Assembly: GCF_000010665.1 (NCBI RefSeq)
Contig: NC_012796.1
Span: forward strand, 3,811,501-3,875,500
DNA length: 64,000 nucleotides
Reading direction: 5' to 3'
From: Solidesulfovibrio magneticus RS-1
Lineage (GTDB): Bacteria > Desulfobacterota > Desulfovibrionia > Desulfovibrionales > Desulfovibrionaceae
Shown: positions 43,299 to 52,448 of the stretch, piece after piece
Layout: every line of letters starts with the position of its first letter
Numbering within the stretch: the first letter of the stretch is position 1
Made by a program: the position numbers and the translations under genes
The notes under the pieces: generated by a model
Told to the model about the DNA's origin: nothing
The model's database searches: none
The model's input: the letters and a program-made list of their open reading frames with translations, nothing else

Positions 43299-44045
43299 GT
43301 GGCCGGCAATTCCCCTTCCATCGCCGTCGCCCAGGCGAGCGGCAACGTGCTCATTGATGCAATCGTTTACGTTGATCTTCCGCTTTGGACGAGCCAATCG
43401 CCATCTTCCGGCCTCACGGTCACCTACGGCTTCATGACCACGCCCCTTGGCCCCAACGACGCGGATTTCACGGCCCTCGACTTCGCGCCCTTGAACGTCA
43501 CCCAACAAGCCGCCGTGCGCCTCATCTACGCCACGTCCCAGTCGCTGACGGGACTGACCTTCGTGGAGACGGCCGACGCGGCCAGCGCCGACATCGCCTT
43601 CGGGACCATGGACATCGCCGGCCCCTCGACCATGGCCATAACCTACTTCGACGCCGTGACCGGAACCACCGATGACGGCTCACCCATCTTCGACCTCAAG
43701 GATTACGTCTATCTGGACAATGCCGAATGGAGGGCGACCCTGGCCGATCCCGTGCCCGGCAGCCTCGGCTACGAGACCATCCTTCACGAGATCGGCCATA
43801 CCCTGGGCCTGGACGACACGGCCTACACACGCAGCCTGCCGGCGCTTCTCGACAACACCGACTTCACGGTCATGTCCTACACTGAAACCGACACCTACAA
43901 GGCCAACTTCTCGGTCCTGGACGTGGCCGCCCTGCACTATCTCTACGCCGACACCGGCTCCATCCGCCCCTTTGGCCTCACGCCCGTGATCTCCTGGCCG
44001 GAAACGGCCTCACCCGCGCCCGGTTCCGTCCTGGCCGTAGTCTGA
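43299..44045 (+). CDS. Serralysin/M10-like zinc metalloprotease domain protein without signal peptide
   Basis: A 248-residue protein. The GTG at 43299 is chosen because GGAGG lies 7 bases upstream; the earlier ATG at 43215 has none. The zinc site is HEIGHTLGLDD (about residue 165), an HExxHxxGxxD form whose third ligand is Asp rather than His. The Met-turn is FTVMSYTET, and a VAALHYLYA segment closes the catalytic domain as in serralysins. There is no Sec signal and no RTX calcium repeats, unlike secreted serralysins. Export by a type I system, or an intracellular role, are both open. It lies upstream of a CreA-family gene. Confidence 0.82.
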   Translation: MAGNSPSIAVAQASGNVLIDAIVYVDLPLWTSQSPSSGLTVTYGFMTTPLGPNDADFTALDFAPLNVTQQAAVRLIYATSQSLTGLTFVETADAASADIAFGTMDIAGPSTMAITYFDAVTGTTDDGSPIFDLKDYVYLDNAEWRATLADPVPGSLGYETILHEIGHTLGLDDTAYTRSLPALLDNTDFTVMSYTETDTYKANFSVLDVAALHYLYADTGSIRPFGLTPVISWPETASPAPGSVLAVV

Positions 44046-44108
44046 TCCGCCCGGTGGCGGCCCGATCCTTTTTGGCGTATGCTGCCGGGCAAATCTCCGG
44101 AGGCCCGT

Positions 44109-44564
44109 ATGTTGCGCACCATCCGCCCGCTATGCCTGGCCCTCCTCGTCCTGGCCGCCGCCTTGCCGGCCTGGGCCGAGGACATCGACTGCGTCACCAC
44201 CGAATGGAAGCTCCTTGGGGCCAACCACAAGGTCTGCGTCAGCGCCTTTAACGACCCCGACGTGCCCTGTGTCACCTGCTACATGAGCCAGGCCCGCACC
44301 GGCGGCGTGTCCGGGGCCGTGGGACTGGCCGAGGACCCCTCGGAATTCTCCCTGGACTGCCAGCAGACCTGCCCGGTGACGCTGCCCGAGAAGTTCCCCA
44401 AGAAAAAGAAGGTGTTCTCCGAAGGAACCTCGGTGCTGTTCAAGGACACCGAAGTGACGCGCCTTTATGACGACAAGCGCAAGGCCCTGGTCTATCTGGC
44501 CGTGAGCCGCCGCATCGTCTCGGGATCGCCGAAAAATTCCATTTCCACCGTCGTTCCCCGCTAG
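44109..44564 (+). CDS. creA: CreA-family periplasmic protein
   Basis: A 151-residue exported protein with GGAGG before the ATG at 44109. A signal peptide (MLRTIRPLCLALLVLAAALP, then AWA) precedes the mature protein. That matches the conserved CreA family: DCVTTEWKLLGANHKVCV, FNDPDVPCVTCYMSQARTGG, GAVGLAEDPSEFSLDCQQTC. Its several cysteines probably form disulfides. CreA function is unknown. Its name comes from proximity to creBCD in E. coli, and no creBCD genes are seen here. It is 13 bp before the sigma-54 activator gene, so they may be co-transcribed. Confidence 0.87.
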   Translation: MLRTIRPLCLALLVLAAALPAWAEDIDCVTTEWKLLGANHKVCVSAFNDPDVPCVTCYMSQARTGGVSGAVGLAEDPSEFSLDCQQTCPVTLPEKFPKKKKVFSEGTSVLFKDTEVTRLYDDKRKALVYLAVSRRIVSGSPKNSISTVVPR

Positions 44565-44577
44565 CCGCGCCTCGTCC

Positions 44578-47352
44578 ATGCCGCCTTACGATCCCCTGGC
44601 CGTGGGCGTGGTCCTGGTCGGCGACGACGGAACCGTGGCCGAGGCCGACGCCGAGGCCAGACGGTTGCTTGGCCTCGACCTCTCGGGCGCGGTGGCCCCG
44701 CGTTGGACCCAGCTCGGCCTGTCGGAGTCGGTCCACGAGCCGCCGGCCGGCCGGGGAACGCTGGTTTCCCGCAACGCCCCGGACGAGGGCCTGCGCTGGT
44801 TCGTGCTGTCGCGCCGGCCGCTGCGTCTGGCCGGAGAACCGGTCTACGTCTTCTCCCTGGCCGACGTGACGCCGCTGGTGGCCGACCTCGACAAGTACCG
44901 GGGATTTTTCACCAACGCCGTGGAAGGCATCTTCCAGTCCACCCCCGGCGGCCGCTTCCTCGACGTCAATCCGGCCCTGGCCGCCATCCTCGGCTACGAC
45001 GGCCCGGCCGACATGATCACCGCCCTGTCCGACCTGCGGGCCGAACTCTACGTCGACCCGGCCGACCGCGACCGGCTCCTGGAGCGCCTGTCCATCGACG
45101 GCAAGGTCACGGGCCTGGAGACGCGCTTTTACCGCAAGGACCGCACCGTCAAATGGATCTCCCAGGCGGCCCGGCTCGTGCGCGACGAAGCCGGGGAGCC
45201 CCGCTACATCGAGGGCCTCAACATCGACATCACGGCCCGCAAACGGGCCGAGGAAGCCTACAACGACATCCTGGAGCGCTACCGCTCCATCGTCACCGGC
45301 AGCATCGACGGCGTCATCCTGTGCGACGCATCCGGGGCCATCGTCACGGCCAACCCGGAATCCGAACGCATTTTTGGCCGCAAGCAGGCCGATCTGGCCG
45401 GAGCCGGCATCGCCGGCCTCATCGCCGACGACGACGGCCGTCGCGAGGCCGCCCTGGCCGCCCTGGCCGAGGGCGGCCGGTTTCGCGGCGAACTGACCGG
45501 GATTGGCCCGGACGGCCGGACCGTGCCCCTGGAAGTCTCGGCCAGCGGCTTTCCCCACAAGGACGGCCCCCACCACAGCGTCTGGATCGTGCGCGACGTG
45601 GCCGACCGCAAGCAGGCCGAGGGCGTGCTGCGCGAAAGCGAGGAGAAATTTCGCCGCACCTTTGACCAGTCGCCCATCGGCGCCTCCATCCTGTCGCTGG
45701 ACTACCGGTTCCTTCGCGTCAACGACGCCCTGTGCCGCATCACCGGCTACGCCGCCTCGGAACTGCAAGGCAAATCCATGCTGGCCGTCACCCACCCCGA
45801 CGACGTGGCCGAGACCGTGCGCTACGCCGAGCGCCTCATGGCCGGGGAGTTCGACCGCTACGAGATCGACAAGCGCTACGTGCGCCTGGACGGCGAGATC
45901 GTCTGGGTCCATCTGTCGGTGCGGCTGATTCGCGACGTGGCCGGCCGGCCGCTCTACCTCATGCCCATGGTCCAGGACGTCACCGAGCGGGTGCGGGCCG
46001 AGGGGGAAATGCGCGAGCTTTTGGCCGAAAAGGAAAGCCTTCGCCTCAACCTCGAAGCCATCTTCCGGGCCATCCCCGACGCCATCGTGGTGGTGGACAC
46101 CCGGATGCGGGTCATTAAAACCAACCGGGCGCTCACCGACGTCTGTTTCGTCGGCGACATCAAGACCGGCCCGGGCGGGCAGCAGGTGGTGGCCGGGGCC
46201 TGCCGGCGCGGCTGTTTCGCCGCCCTGCGCGAGACCCTGGCTACCCAAAAGCCGGTGGTGGAATACCGGGTGGAATGCCTGGGCCAAAATCCGGGCCGGG
46301 TGGTGGTCATCAATTCCATGCCCCTGACCGGCGAGGCCGGGGCCTTTGTCGGCGCGGTGCTCATCATCCGCGACATCACCCGCCTGGCCGACCTGGAACG
46401 CCGGCTGACCGACCTGCACAGCCACCGGGGCATCATCGGCAAATCCAAACCCATGCGCGACATCTACCCCATGCTCGACCAGCTCGGCGAGGTGGACACC
46501 ACGGTGCTGGTCACCGGCGAATCCGGCACCGGCAAGGAACTGGTGGCCGAGGCCGTCCACTACGGCGGCCCCAGGGCCAAAAAGCCCTTCATCCGGGTCA
46601 ACTGCTCGGCCCTGTCCGACGAGCTTTTAGGCAGCGAACTGTTCGGCCACGTGCGCGGGGCCTTTACCGGGGCCATCCGGGACAAGGTCGGCCGGTTCGA
46701 GGCGGCCCAGGGCGGCACCATCCTGCTCGACGAAATCGGCGACGTGTCGCCGCGCCTGCAGCTGGGGCTGTTACGGGTGCTGGAGACCAAGGAATTCGAG
46801 CGGGTGGGCGAGGCCAAGACGCGCAAGGCCGACGTGCGGGTCATCGCCGCCACCAACGTGGACCTGCCCGAGCGCATCCGGGCCGGGCTGTTTCGGGCCG
46901 ATCTGTATTACCGCCTCAAGGTGGTGCAGGTGCATCTGCCGCCCTTGCGAGACCGGGCCGAGGACATTCCGCTTTTGTCCGAACATTTCCTGCGCCACTT
47001 CGCGGCCAACTTCGGCAAGACCATCACCCGGCTTTCCGAGGAGGTCATGGGCATCCTCATGGACTATGCCTGGCCGGGCAACGTGCGCGAACTCAAGTAC
47101 GCCATGGAGCACGCCTGCGTGGTCTGCCCGGAGGGCGAGATCATGGCCGTCCATCTGCCGCGCGAGCTGCTCTCGCCCGCGCCGCCGGCTGTTGCGGCGA
47201 CCGTTGGCCGGCCCTGGCGCGGGGGCCTCACCCGCCAGGCCATCGACGGGGCCCTGCGCCAGGCGGCGGGCAATCGCGCCCAGGCGGCGCGACTGCTCGG
47301 CGTGGACCGGCGCACGCTCTATCGGAACATGGCCCGGCTGGGCGTCGGCTGA
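44578..47352 (+). CDS. PAS-rich sigma-54-dependent transcriptional activator
   Basis: A 924-residue enhancer-binding protein. About five PAS domains occupy residues 1-610, including FFTNAVEGIFQSTPGGRFLD and TFDQSPIGASILSLDYRFL, without transmembrane helices. They are followed by an AAA+ domain with Walker A GESGTGKE (about 647) and GAFTGA (about 694), the loop that contacts sigma-54. Walker B is GGTILLDEIGD. A Fis-type helix-turn-helix closes the protein (NRAQAARLLGVDRRTLYRNM). The last PAS has Cys residues (CFVGDIK, GACRRGCF) that could sense redox or bind metal. It lies directly upstream of an enhancer array and a -24/-12 promoter, so it very likely switches on the C4-dicarboxylate operon. 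Confidence 0.93.
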   Translation: MPPYDPLAVGVVLVGDDGTVAEADAEARRLLGLDLSGAVAPRWTQLGLSESVHEPPAGRGTLVSRNAPDEGLRWFVLSRRPLRLAGEPVYVFSLADVTPLVADLDKYRGFFTNAVEGIFQSTPGGRFLDVNPALAAILGYDGPADMITALSDLRAELYVDPADRDRLLERLSIDGKVTGLETRFYRKDRTVKWISQAARLVRDEAGEPRYIEGLNIDITARKRAEEAYNDILERYRSIVTGSIDGVILCDASGAIVTANPESERIFGRKQADLAGAGIAGLIADDDGRREAALAALAEGGRFRGELTGIGPDGRTVPLEVSASGFPHKDGPHHSVWIVRDVADRKQAEGVLRESEEKFRRTFDQSPIGASILSLDYRFLRVNDALCRITGYAASELQGKSMLAVTHPDDVAETVRYAERLMAGEFDRYEIDKRYVRLDGEIVWVHLSVRLIRDVAGRPLYLMPMVQDVTERVRAEGEMRELLAEKESLRLNLEAIFRAIPDAIVVVDTRMRVIKTNRALTDVCFVGDIKTGPGGQQVVAGACRRGCFAALRETLATQKPVVEYRVECLGQNPGRVVVINSMPLTGEAGAFVGAVLIIRDITRLADLERRLTDLHSHRGIIGKSKPMRDIYPMLDQLGEVDTTVLVTGESGTGKELVAEAVHYGGPRAKKPFIRVNCSALSDELLGSELFGHVRGAFTGAIRDKVGRFEAAQGGTILLDEIGDVSPRLQLGLLRVLETKEFERVGEAKTRKADVRVIAATNVDLPERIRAGLFRADLYYRLKVVQVHLPPLRDRAEDIPLLSEHFLRHFAANFGKTITRLSEEVMGILMDYAWPGNVRELKYAMEHACVVCPEGEIMAVHLPRELLSPAPPAVAATVGRPWRGGLTRQAIDGALRQAAGNRAQAARLLGVDRRTLYRNMARLGVG

Positions 47353-47362
47353 ACCGGGGCCG

Positions 47363-47435
47363 GCAATGTGTGGCACACGCCACACATTGCGCCACATGTG
47401 TGGCGCAAACGCCACACATGCACGCCACACATCGC
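47363..47435 (+). promoter_or_regulatory. Enhancer array of TGTGTGGC half-sites for the sigma-54 activator
   Basis: Six copies of TGTGTGGC/GCCACACA-type half-sites in about 70 bp. The first pair is a perfect palindrome with 12-base arms (47363-47374 and 47379-47390). The second is GCGCCACA-TG-TGTGGCGC (47389-47406). Direct repeats of GCCACACA lie at 47411 and 47424. The array sits 78-150 bp upstream of the -24 element, the usual distance for an upstream activator sequence. Confidence 0.8.
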
Positions 47436-47512
47436 TGCATCCCTCCCCACCCTTTTCCATACAAAAACCAAACAAAACAAGCATATAAAGCATATTGTTC
47501 GTTTCCGAACTA

Positions 47513-47528
47513 TTGGCACACTCTTTGC
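47513..47528 (+). promoter_or_regulatory. Sigma-54 (-24/-12) promoter of the C4-dicarboxylate operon
   Basis: TTGGCACACTCTTTGC: the GG at 47515-47516 and the GC at 47527-47528 are separated by exactly 10 bases, as required for sigma-54. Transcription would start near 47540, leaving a leader of about 150 bases before the symporter gene. Confidence 0.85.
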
Positions 47529-47690
47529 CTATAATGGCGCAAACGTCTTTGGCGCGAAAGCGCCTGACAGGGTCTGTCGGCCAGGGCAGGACGGAAACGC
47601 CTTACTCCGTCCTTGGCGCACTTCACGGCCTAACCGGCCAAACGCGGGACGCACTGATCTGCGGACGAGCTTCCCGCAAGGAGCGTGGGC

Positions 47691-49052
47691 ATGAGCGGCC
47701 ACAAAGCGATTTACAAGTCTCTGTATTTCTGGGTCATCATGGGCATCGTCGTCGGCATCGTCCTGGGCCTCGTTCCGGCCACCAAGGGATTCGCCGAGTC
47801 CATGCAGCCTTTTGGCACGGCCTTTATCCGCATGGTCAAGATGATCATCGCGCCCATCATCTTCTGCACCGTCGTCACCGGCATCGCCAAGATGGGCGAC
47901 ATGGGGAAAGTCGGCCGCGTGGGCATCAAATGCATGCTCTACTTCTGGAGCATGACCCTTTTCGCCCTGGCCATCGGCCTGGTCGTGGTCAACCTCTACA
48001 AGCCCGGGGCCGGCATGGACGACTATGCCGCCAAGATGCAGGCCAACCAGAAGGAAATCGCCAAGGTCGAGGACTTCGCCGGCAAGGCCAAAAAGATGTC
48101 CACCGTGGACTTCCTCATGAACATCGTGCCCACCTCCGTGGTCGACGCCTTTGCCAAGGGCGAGATCCTGCAGGTGCTGTTCTTCTCCATCCTGTTTGGC
48201 GTCGGCCTGGCCAACATCGGCGACAAGGCCAAGAACATCGTCAAGATCATTGACGAATTCGGGAGGGGCCTGTTCAAGGTCGTTCACTACATCATGTATT
48301 TCGCGCCACTTGGTGCGTTCGGGGCCATGGCCTACGTGGTCTCCTCCCAGGGCCACGAGGCACTGCTCAAGCTGCTTTACCTCATGCTCGGCGTCTACAC
48401 GACCTGCATCATCTTCATCTTTGTGGTCCTGGCCCTGGTTTGCAAGCTGGCCGGCTTCTCGCTGTGGCGCTACCTGTGCTACATCAAGGAAGAAATCCTC
48501 CTCGTGCTCGGCACCTCATCCTCCGAGGCGGCCCTGCCCCGCATGATGGCCAAGCTCGAAAACGCCGGCGCCGACAAGTCCGTGGTCGGCCTGTGCCTGC
48601 CCATGGGCTACTCGTTCAACCTTGACGGCACTTGCATCTACCTGACCATGGCCGCCGTGTTCCTGGCCCAGGCCACCAACACGCCCCTGGACCTCAGCCA
48701 CCAGCTCTACCTGCTCTTCGTCCTGCTGCTGACTTCCAAGGGCGCGGCGGCCGTCACCGGCGGCGGCTTCATCACCCTGGCCGCCACCCTGCAGACCGTG
48801 GGCACCATCCCCGTGGCCTCGCTGACCCTGCTCCTGGGCGTTGACCGCTTCATGTCCGAAGCCCGGGCCATCACCAATTTGATCGGCAACGGCATCGCCA
48901 CCCTGGTCGTGGCCAAGTGGGAAGGCGCGCTCAACGAAACCAAGCTCCAGGCCGTGCTGTCCGGCAACGACGACGAATACGCCGACGACCCCGAGGACAT
49001 GCTCATCCTCGAGGAATCGGCCGAATCCCTCCCCTCTTCCAACTCCAAATAG
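47691..49052 (+). CDS. dctA: Dicarboxylate/cation symporter (DctA/GltP family)
   Basis: A 453-residue inner-membrane transporter of the DAACS (SDF) family. It has the serine-rich hairpin loop [12 protein letters not shown], the NLDGT motif in [19 protein letters not shown], and the second re-entrant loop [19 protein letters not shown]. Substrates in the family are C4-dicarboxylates or acidic amino acids with protons or sodium. The fumarate-metabolism genes downstream point to fumarate, malate or succinate. AAGGAG precedes the ATG. An unusually long periplasmic insertion rich in Lys follows helix 3 ([19 protein letters not shown]). First gene of the sigma-54 operon. Confidence 0.92.
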   Translation: MSGHKAIYKSLYFWVIMGIVVGIVLGLVPATKGFAESMQPFGTAFIRMVKMIIAPIIFCTVVTGIAKMGDMGKVGRVGIKCMLYFWSMTLFALAIGLVVVNLYKPGAGMDDYAAKMQANQKEIAKVEDFAGKAKKMSTVDFLMNIVPTSVVDAFAKGEILQVLFFSILFGVGLANIGDKAKNIVKIIDEFGRGLFKVVHYIMYFAPLGAFGAMAYVVSSQGHEALLKLLYLMLGVYTTCIIFIFVVLALVCKLAGFSLWRYLCYIKEEILLVLGTSSSEAALPRMMAKLENAGADKSVVGLCLPMGYSFNLDGTCIYLTMAAVFLAQATNTPLDLSHQLYLLFVLLLTSKGAAAVTGGGFITLAATLQTVGTIPVASLTLLLGVDRFMSEARAITNLIGNGIATLVVAKWEGALNETKLQAVLSGNDDEYADDPEDMLILEESAESLPSSNSK

Positions 49053-49076
49053 CCAGCACTCGACGGAGGATTGCCC

Positions 49077-49736
49077 ATGTCCGTTCCAACCACCGCCACC
49101 CACGAGGGACTGCCCGTTGGCAAGCTCTCAGCCTATCTCGACTGGGTGCAGATGCTCACCGGCGCAGCCCTGATCCTTTTCATGTGGTCCCACCTGATCC
49201 TGGTTTCGAGCATCCTGCTCGGTCCCAAGGTCATGAACGCCCTGGCCTGGTTTTTCGAAGCCACCTACATGGCGCAAGTCGGCGGGCCGCTTATTTTCCT
49301 CACCTTTTTAGTCCACTTTGTCCTGGCCGCCCGCAAGATCCCCTTTAACACCAAGCAGCAGCGGGTCATGCTCTCCAACGCCCAGCGCCTGCGCCATCCC
49401 GACACCTGGCTGTGGGTCGTCCAGGCCGTCACGGCCATGGGCATCCTCATCATGGGCGCCATCCACCTCTGGGTGATCCTGACCAACCTGCCCATTACCG
49501 CCGAAAAGTCCGCCGCCCGCATCCAGTCCGGGTTCTGGTTCGTCTTCTATCTGTTCCTGTTGCCCATGGTCGAACTCCACGTCGGCATCGGCTTCTACCG
49601 CATCCTGGTCAAATGGGGCTTCGTCGATCGGCCGGGCCGCTGGACGCTCAAGAAAAAGGAAAATCTGCTGACCGCCATTTTCATCGGCATCGGCGTCCTT
49701 GCCCTCCTGCGTTACTACTTCCTGCCGCTCAAATAA
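49077..49736 (+). CDS. frdC: Fumarate reductase cytochrome b subunit (di-heme)
   Basis: A 219-residue membrane anchor of the Wolinella type with five helices. Four helix histidines, His39 (MWSHL), His80 (FLVHF), His130 (GAIHLW) and His168 (VELHVG), would bind two b hemes. The Glu-x-His of helix V (Glu166, His168) matches the Wolinella Glu180/His182 pair of the E-pathway. It passes electrons from menaquinol to the flavoprotein. GGAGG precedes the ATG at 49077 by 8 bases. The subunit order C-A-B is that of epsilon- and deltaproteobacterial enzymes, not the E. coli order. Confidence 0.93.
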   Translation: MSVPTTATHEGLPVGKLSAYLDWVQMLTGAALILFMWSHLILVSSILLGPKVMNALAWFFEATYMAQVGGPLIFLTFLVHFVLAARKIPFNTKQQRVMLSNAQRLRHPDTWLWVVQAVTAMGILIMGAIHLWVILTNLPITAEKSAARIQSGFWFVFYLFLLPMVELHVGIGFYRILVKWGFVDRPGRWTLKKKENLLTAIFIGIGVLALLRYYFLPLK

Positions 49737-49746
49737 GGGTGTTGCC

Positions 49747-51570
49747 ATGAAAATCATACAGACCGATCTTTTGTGCGTCGGCGCGGGACTGGCCGGCGAG
49801 CGCGTGGCCATCGAGGCCGCCGACAACGGTTTTTCCGTCATCTGCCTGTCCATCGTGCCGGCCAGGCGCTCCCACTCCTCGGCCGCCCAGGGCGGTATGC
49901 AGGCGGCGCTTGGCAACTCGGCCATGGGCGAGGGCGACTCCCCGGACGTCCACTTCGCCGACACCGTCAAGGGCTCCGACTGGGGCTGCGACCAGGAAGT
50001 GGCTCGGCTCTTTGTCGACGCCGCCCCCATCGCCATGCGCCAGATGGCCTTCTGGGGCGTGCCCTGGAACCGCGTCGTGCCCGGCGAACAGACCTACTAC
50101 AAAGGCGGCAAGCCCTTCACGGCCTTCGAAAAGCCCGAAAACGAGGGACTCATCCACTCGCGCAACTTCGGCGGCACGGCCAAGTGGCGCACCTGCTACA
50201 CCTCCGACGGCACCGGGCACTGCGTCCTGTACACCCTGGACAACCGGGCCGCCCAGATGGGGGTCAGCGTCATCGACAAGGTCGAGGCCATCGCGCTCAT
50301 CCACGATGGCGACACCTGCATGGGCGTCATCGCCCGCTGTCTCAAGACCGGCGAGCTGACCGCCTACCTGGCCAAGGCCACGCTCATTGCCACCGGCGGT
50401 TTCGGCCGCATCTACCGCGAGTCCACCAACGCCGTCATCTGCGACGGCGGCGGCCTCATTACCGCCCTGGACACCGGCGTGGTGCCCCTGGGCAACATGG
50501 AAGCCGTGCAGTTCCACCCCACCGGCATCGTGCCCACCGACATCCTCGTCACCGAAGGCTGCCGCGGCGACGGCGGCACGCTGCTCGATAAGAACGAATA
50601 CCGCTTCATGCCGGATTACGAGCCGGACAAGGCCGAACTGGCCTCCCGCGATGTCGTGTCCCGCCGCATGACCGAACACATGCGCAAGGGCCTGGGCGTG
50701 CCTTCCCCCTACGGCGACCACCTCTGGCTCGACATCCGCCACCTGGGCGAAGCCCACATCCGCACCAAGCTGCGCGAGGTCGACGAGATCTGCCAGTCGT
50801 TCCTTGGCGTCGATCCGGTCTACCAGCTCATCCCCGTGCGCCCCACCCAGCACTATTCCATGGGCGGCGTGCGCACCAACAAGGACGGCGCGGCCTACGG
50901 CTTAAAAGGCCTGTTCTCGGCCGGCGAATCGGCCTGCTGGGACATGCACGGGTTTAACCGCCTGGGCGGCAACTCCCTGGCCGAAACCGTGGTCGCCGGC
51001 ATGATCATCGGCGGCAAGATCGTCGAATTCCTCAAAGGTTCCGAGACCGTCATCAAGACCGCCTCGGTGCGCGATGCCATGGACAAGCAAAACGCCCGCA
51101 TCGCCGATCTCGTCGCCTGCAAGAACGGCAGCGAGAACCCCTACACCGTGCGCAACGCCATGTTCGACTCCATCATGAAGGGAGCCGGCATCTTCCGTAA
51201 CGGCAAGGATCTCGAAACCTGCGTGGCCGAACTCCAGGAGATCCTGGGCCGCGCCCGCCGCGTCGGCCTGCGCTCAAACGGCAAGGGAGCCAATCCCGAG
51301 CTGACCATGGCGCTCAAAATCGAAGGCATGGTCAAGCTCGCCCTGTGCGTGGCCTACGGAGCACTCAAGCGCACCGAATCGCGCGGCGCGCACACCCGCG
51401 AGGACTTCCCCGAACGCAACGACCGCGACTGGCTGACCCGCACCCTGGCCACCTGGGCCGACGGGGCCGATCTGCCGACGCTCAACTACGAACCGGCCAC
51501 CCACGTCTTCGAAATGCCCCCCGGCGACCGCGGCTACGGCGGCGGCAAGATCATTCCCATGAATGGGTAA
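49747..51570 (+). CDS. frdA: Fumarate reductase/succinate dehydrogenase flavoprotein subunit
   Basis: A 607-residue flavoprotein that reduces fumarate to succinate (or the reverse) on the cytoplasmic face. The FAD fold is at the start (GAGLAGERVAIEAAD), and His43 in RRSHSSAAQGG is the expected covalent FAD site. Catalytic and substrate regions include QFHPTGIVPTDI, ASRDVVSRRM, and RPTQHYSMGGVRTNKDG, followed by the HGFNRLGGNSLAE motif. The ribosome binding site is weak (AAGGGTG), 10 bp after frdC. A GC-rich palindromic element separates it from frdB. Confidence 0.95.
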   Translation: MKIIQTDLLCVGAGLAGERVAIEAADNGFSVICLSIVPARRSHSSAAQGGMQAALGNSAMGEGDSPDVHFADTVKGSDWGCDQEVARLFVDAAPIAMRQMAFWGVPWNRVVPGEQTYYKGGKPFTAFEKPENEGLIHSRNFGGTAKWRTCYTSDGTGHCVLYTLDNRAAQMGVSVIDKVEAIALIHDGDTCMGVIARCLKTGELTAYLAKATLIATGGFGRIYRESTNAVICDGGGLITALDTGVVPLGNMEAVQFHPTGIVPTDILVTEGCRGDGGTLLDKNEYRFMPDYEPDKAELASRDVVSRRMTEHMRKGLGVPSPYGDHLWLDIRHLGEAHIRTKLREVDEICQSFLGVDPVYQLIPVRPTQHYSMGGVRTNKDGAAYGLKGLFSAGESACWDMHGFNRLGGNSLAETVVAGMIIGGKIVEFLKGSETVIKTASVRDAMDKQNARIADLVACKNGSENPYTVRNAMFDSIMKGAGIFRNGKDLETCVAELQEILGRARRVGLRSNGKGANPELTMALKIEGMVKLALCVAYGALKRTESRGAHTREDFPERNDRDWLTRTLATWADGADLPTLNYEPATHVFEMPPGDRGYGGGKIIPMNG

Positions 51571-51591
51571 TGCGGGGAGTGCTGGGAAGAG

Positions 51592-51639
51592 GCCTCCGGC
51601 GGCCGGGGGGCTCAGCCCCCCGGACCCCCGACATGGGGG
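51592..51639 (+). repeat. GC-rich palindromic intergenic element, copy E (inside the frd operon)
   Basis: GCCTCCGGCGG, then CCGGGGGGC-TCA-GCCCCCCGG (51603-51623), then ACCCCCGACATGGGG. It lies between frdA and frdB, the only copy inside an operon. It could stabilise upstream mRNA or lower frdB expression. Confidence 0.78.
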
Positions 51640-51691
51640 ATGACGCGGCGGCGCGAGGGTGTCGCTGTTTGTGAGCGAAAAGGAGAAGACA

Positions 51692-52447
51692 ATGGGCAGA
51701 ACGCTGACTTTCAATATATTCCGGTACAACCCGTCCGATCCGGCTTCCTCGCCGCATATGGACAAATTCACCCTGGACGAAACCGAGCGCATGACCCTTT
51801 TTATTGCGCTCAACCGCATCCGCGAGGAAATCGACCCGACCCTGATGTTCGACTTCTGCTGCCGGGCCGGCATCTGCGGCGCTTGCGCCATGGTCATTAA
51901 CGGCCGGCCGGGACTGGCCTGCCACACCAAGACCAAGGAAATGCCCGCCGAGATCACGCTCATGCCCCTGCCGGTCTTCAAGCTGGTGGGCGACTTGTCC
52001 GTGGATACCGGCACCTGGTTTCGCGGCATGTACCAGAAGGTCGAATCCTGGGTGCACACCGACAAGAAATTCGACCCCAAGGCTCAGGAAGAGCGCATGG
52101 ACAACGCCCTGGCCGAGCAGATTTACGAGCTGGACCGCTGCATCGAATGCGGCTGCTGCGTGGGCGCCTGCGGCACGGCGCTCATGCGCGAGGACTTCCT
52201 CGGCGCGGTGGCCCTAAACAGGCTCGCCCGGTTCATTCTTGATCCCCGCGACCAGCGCACCGAGAAAGATTACTTCGACATCGTCGGCACCGACGAAGGC
52301 ATCTTCGGCTGCATGGGCTTACTCGCCTGCGAAGACGTCTGCCCCAAGCAGATTCCGCTCCAAGAACAGCTCGGCAAGCTGCGCCGCAAGATGGCTTTGG
52401 CCGCCGTCAAAAACATCCTGCCCAAGTTCCTTAAAAAGGACTTCTAG
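51692..52447 (+). CDS. frdB: Fumarate reductase iron-sulfur subunit
   Basis: A 251-residue electron-transfer subunit joining the cytochrome b anchor to the flavoprotein. The N-terminal plant-type ferredoxin domain holds a [2Fe-2S] cluster (Cys57, Cys62, Cys65, Cys77 in CCRAGICGAC...ACH). The C-terminal domain carries the [4Fe-4S] set CIECGCCVGACG and the [3Fe-4S] region CMGLLACEDVCPKQIP. AAAAGGAGAAG precedes the ATG at 51692. The gap to frdA is 121 bp because of the inserted palindromic element. Confidence 0.95.
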   Translation: MGRTLTFNIFRYNPSDPASSPHMDKFTLDETERMTLFIALNRIREEIDPTLMFDFCCRAGICGACAMVINGRPGLACHTKTKEMPAEITLMPLPVFKLVGDLSVDTGTWFRGMYQKVESWVHTDKKFDPKAQEERMDNALAEQIYELDRCIECGCCVGACGTALMREDFLGAVALNRLARFILDPRDQRTEKDYFDIVGTDEGIFGCMGLLACEDVCPKQIPLQEQLGKLRRKMALAAVKNILPKFLKKDF

Positions 52448-52448
52448 C

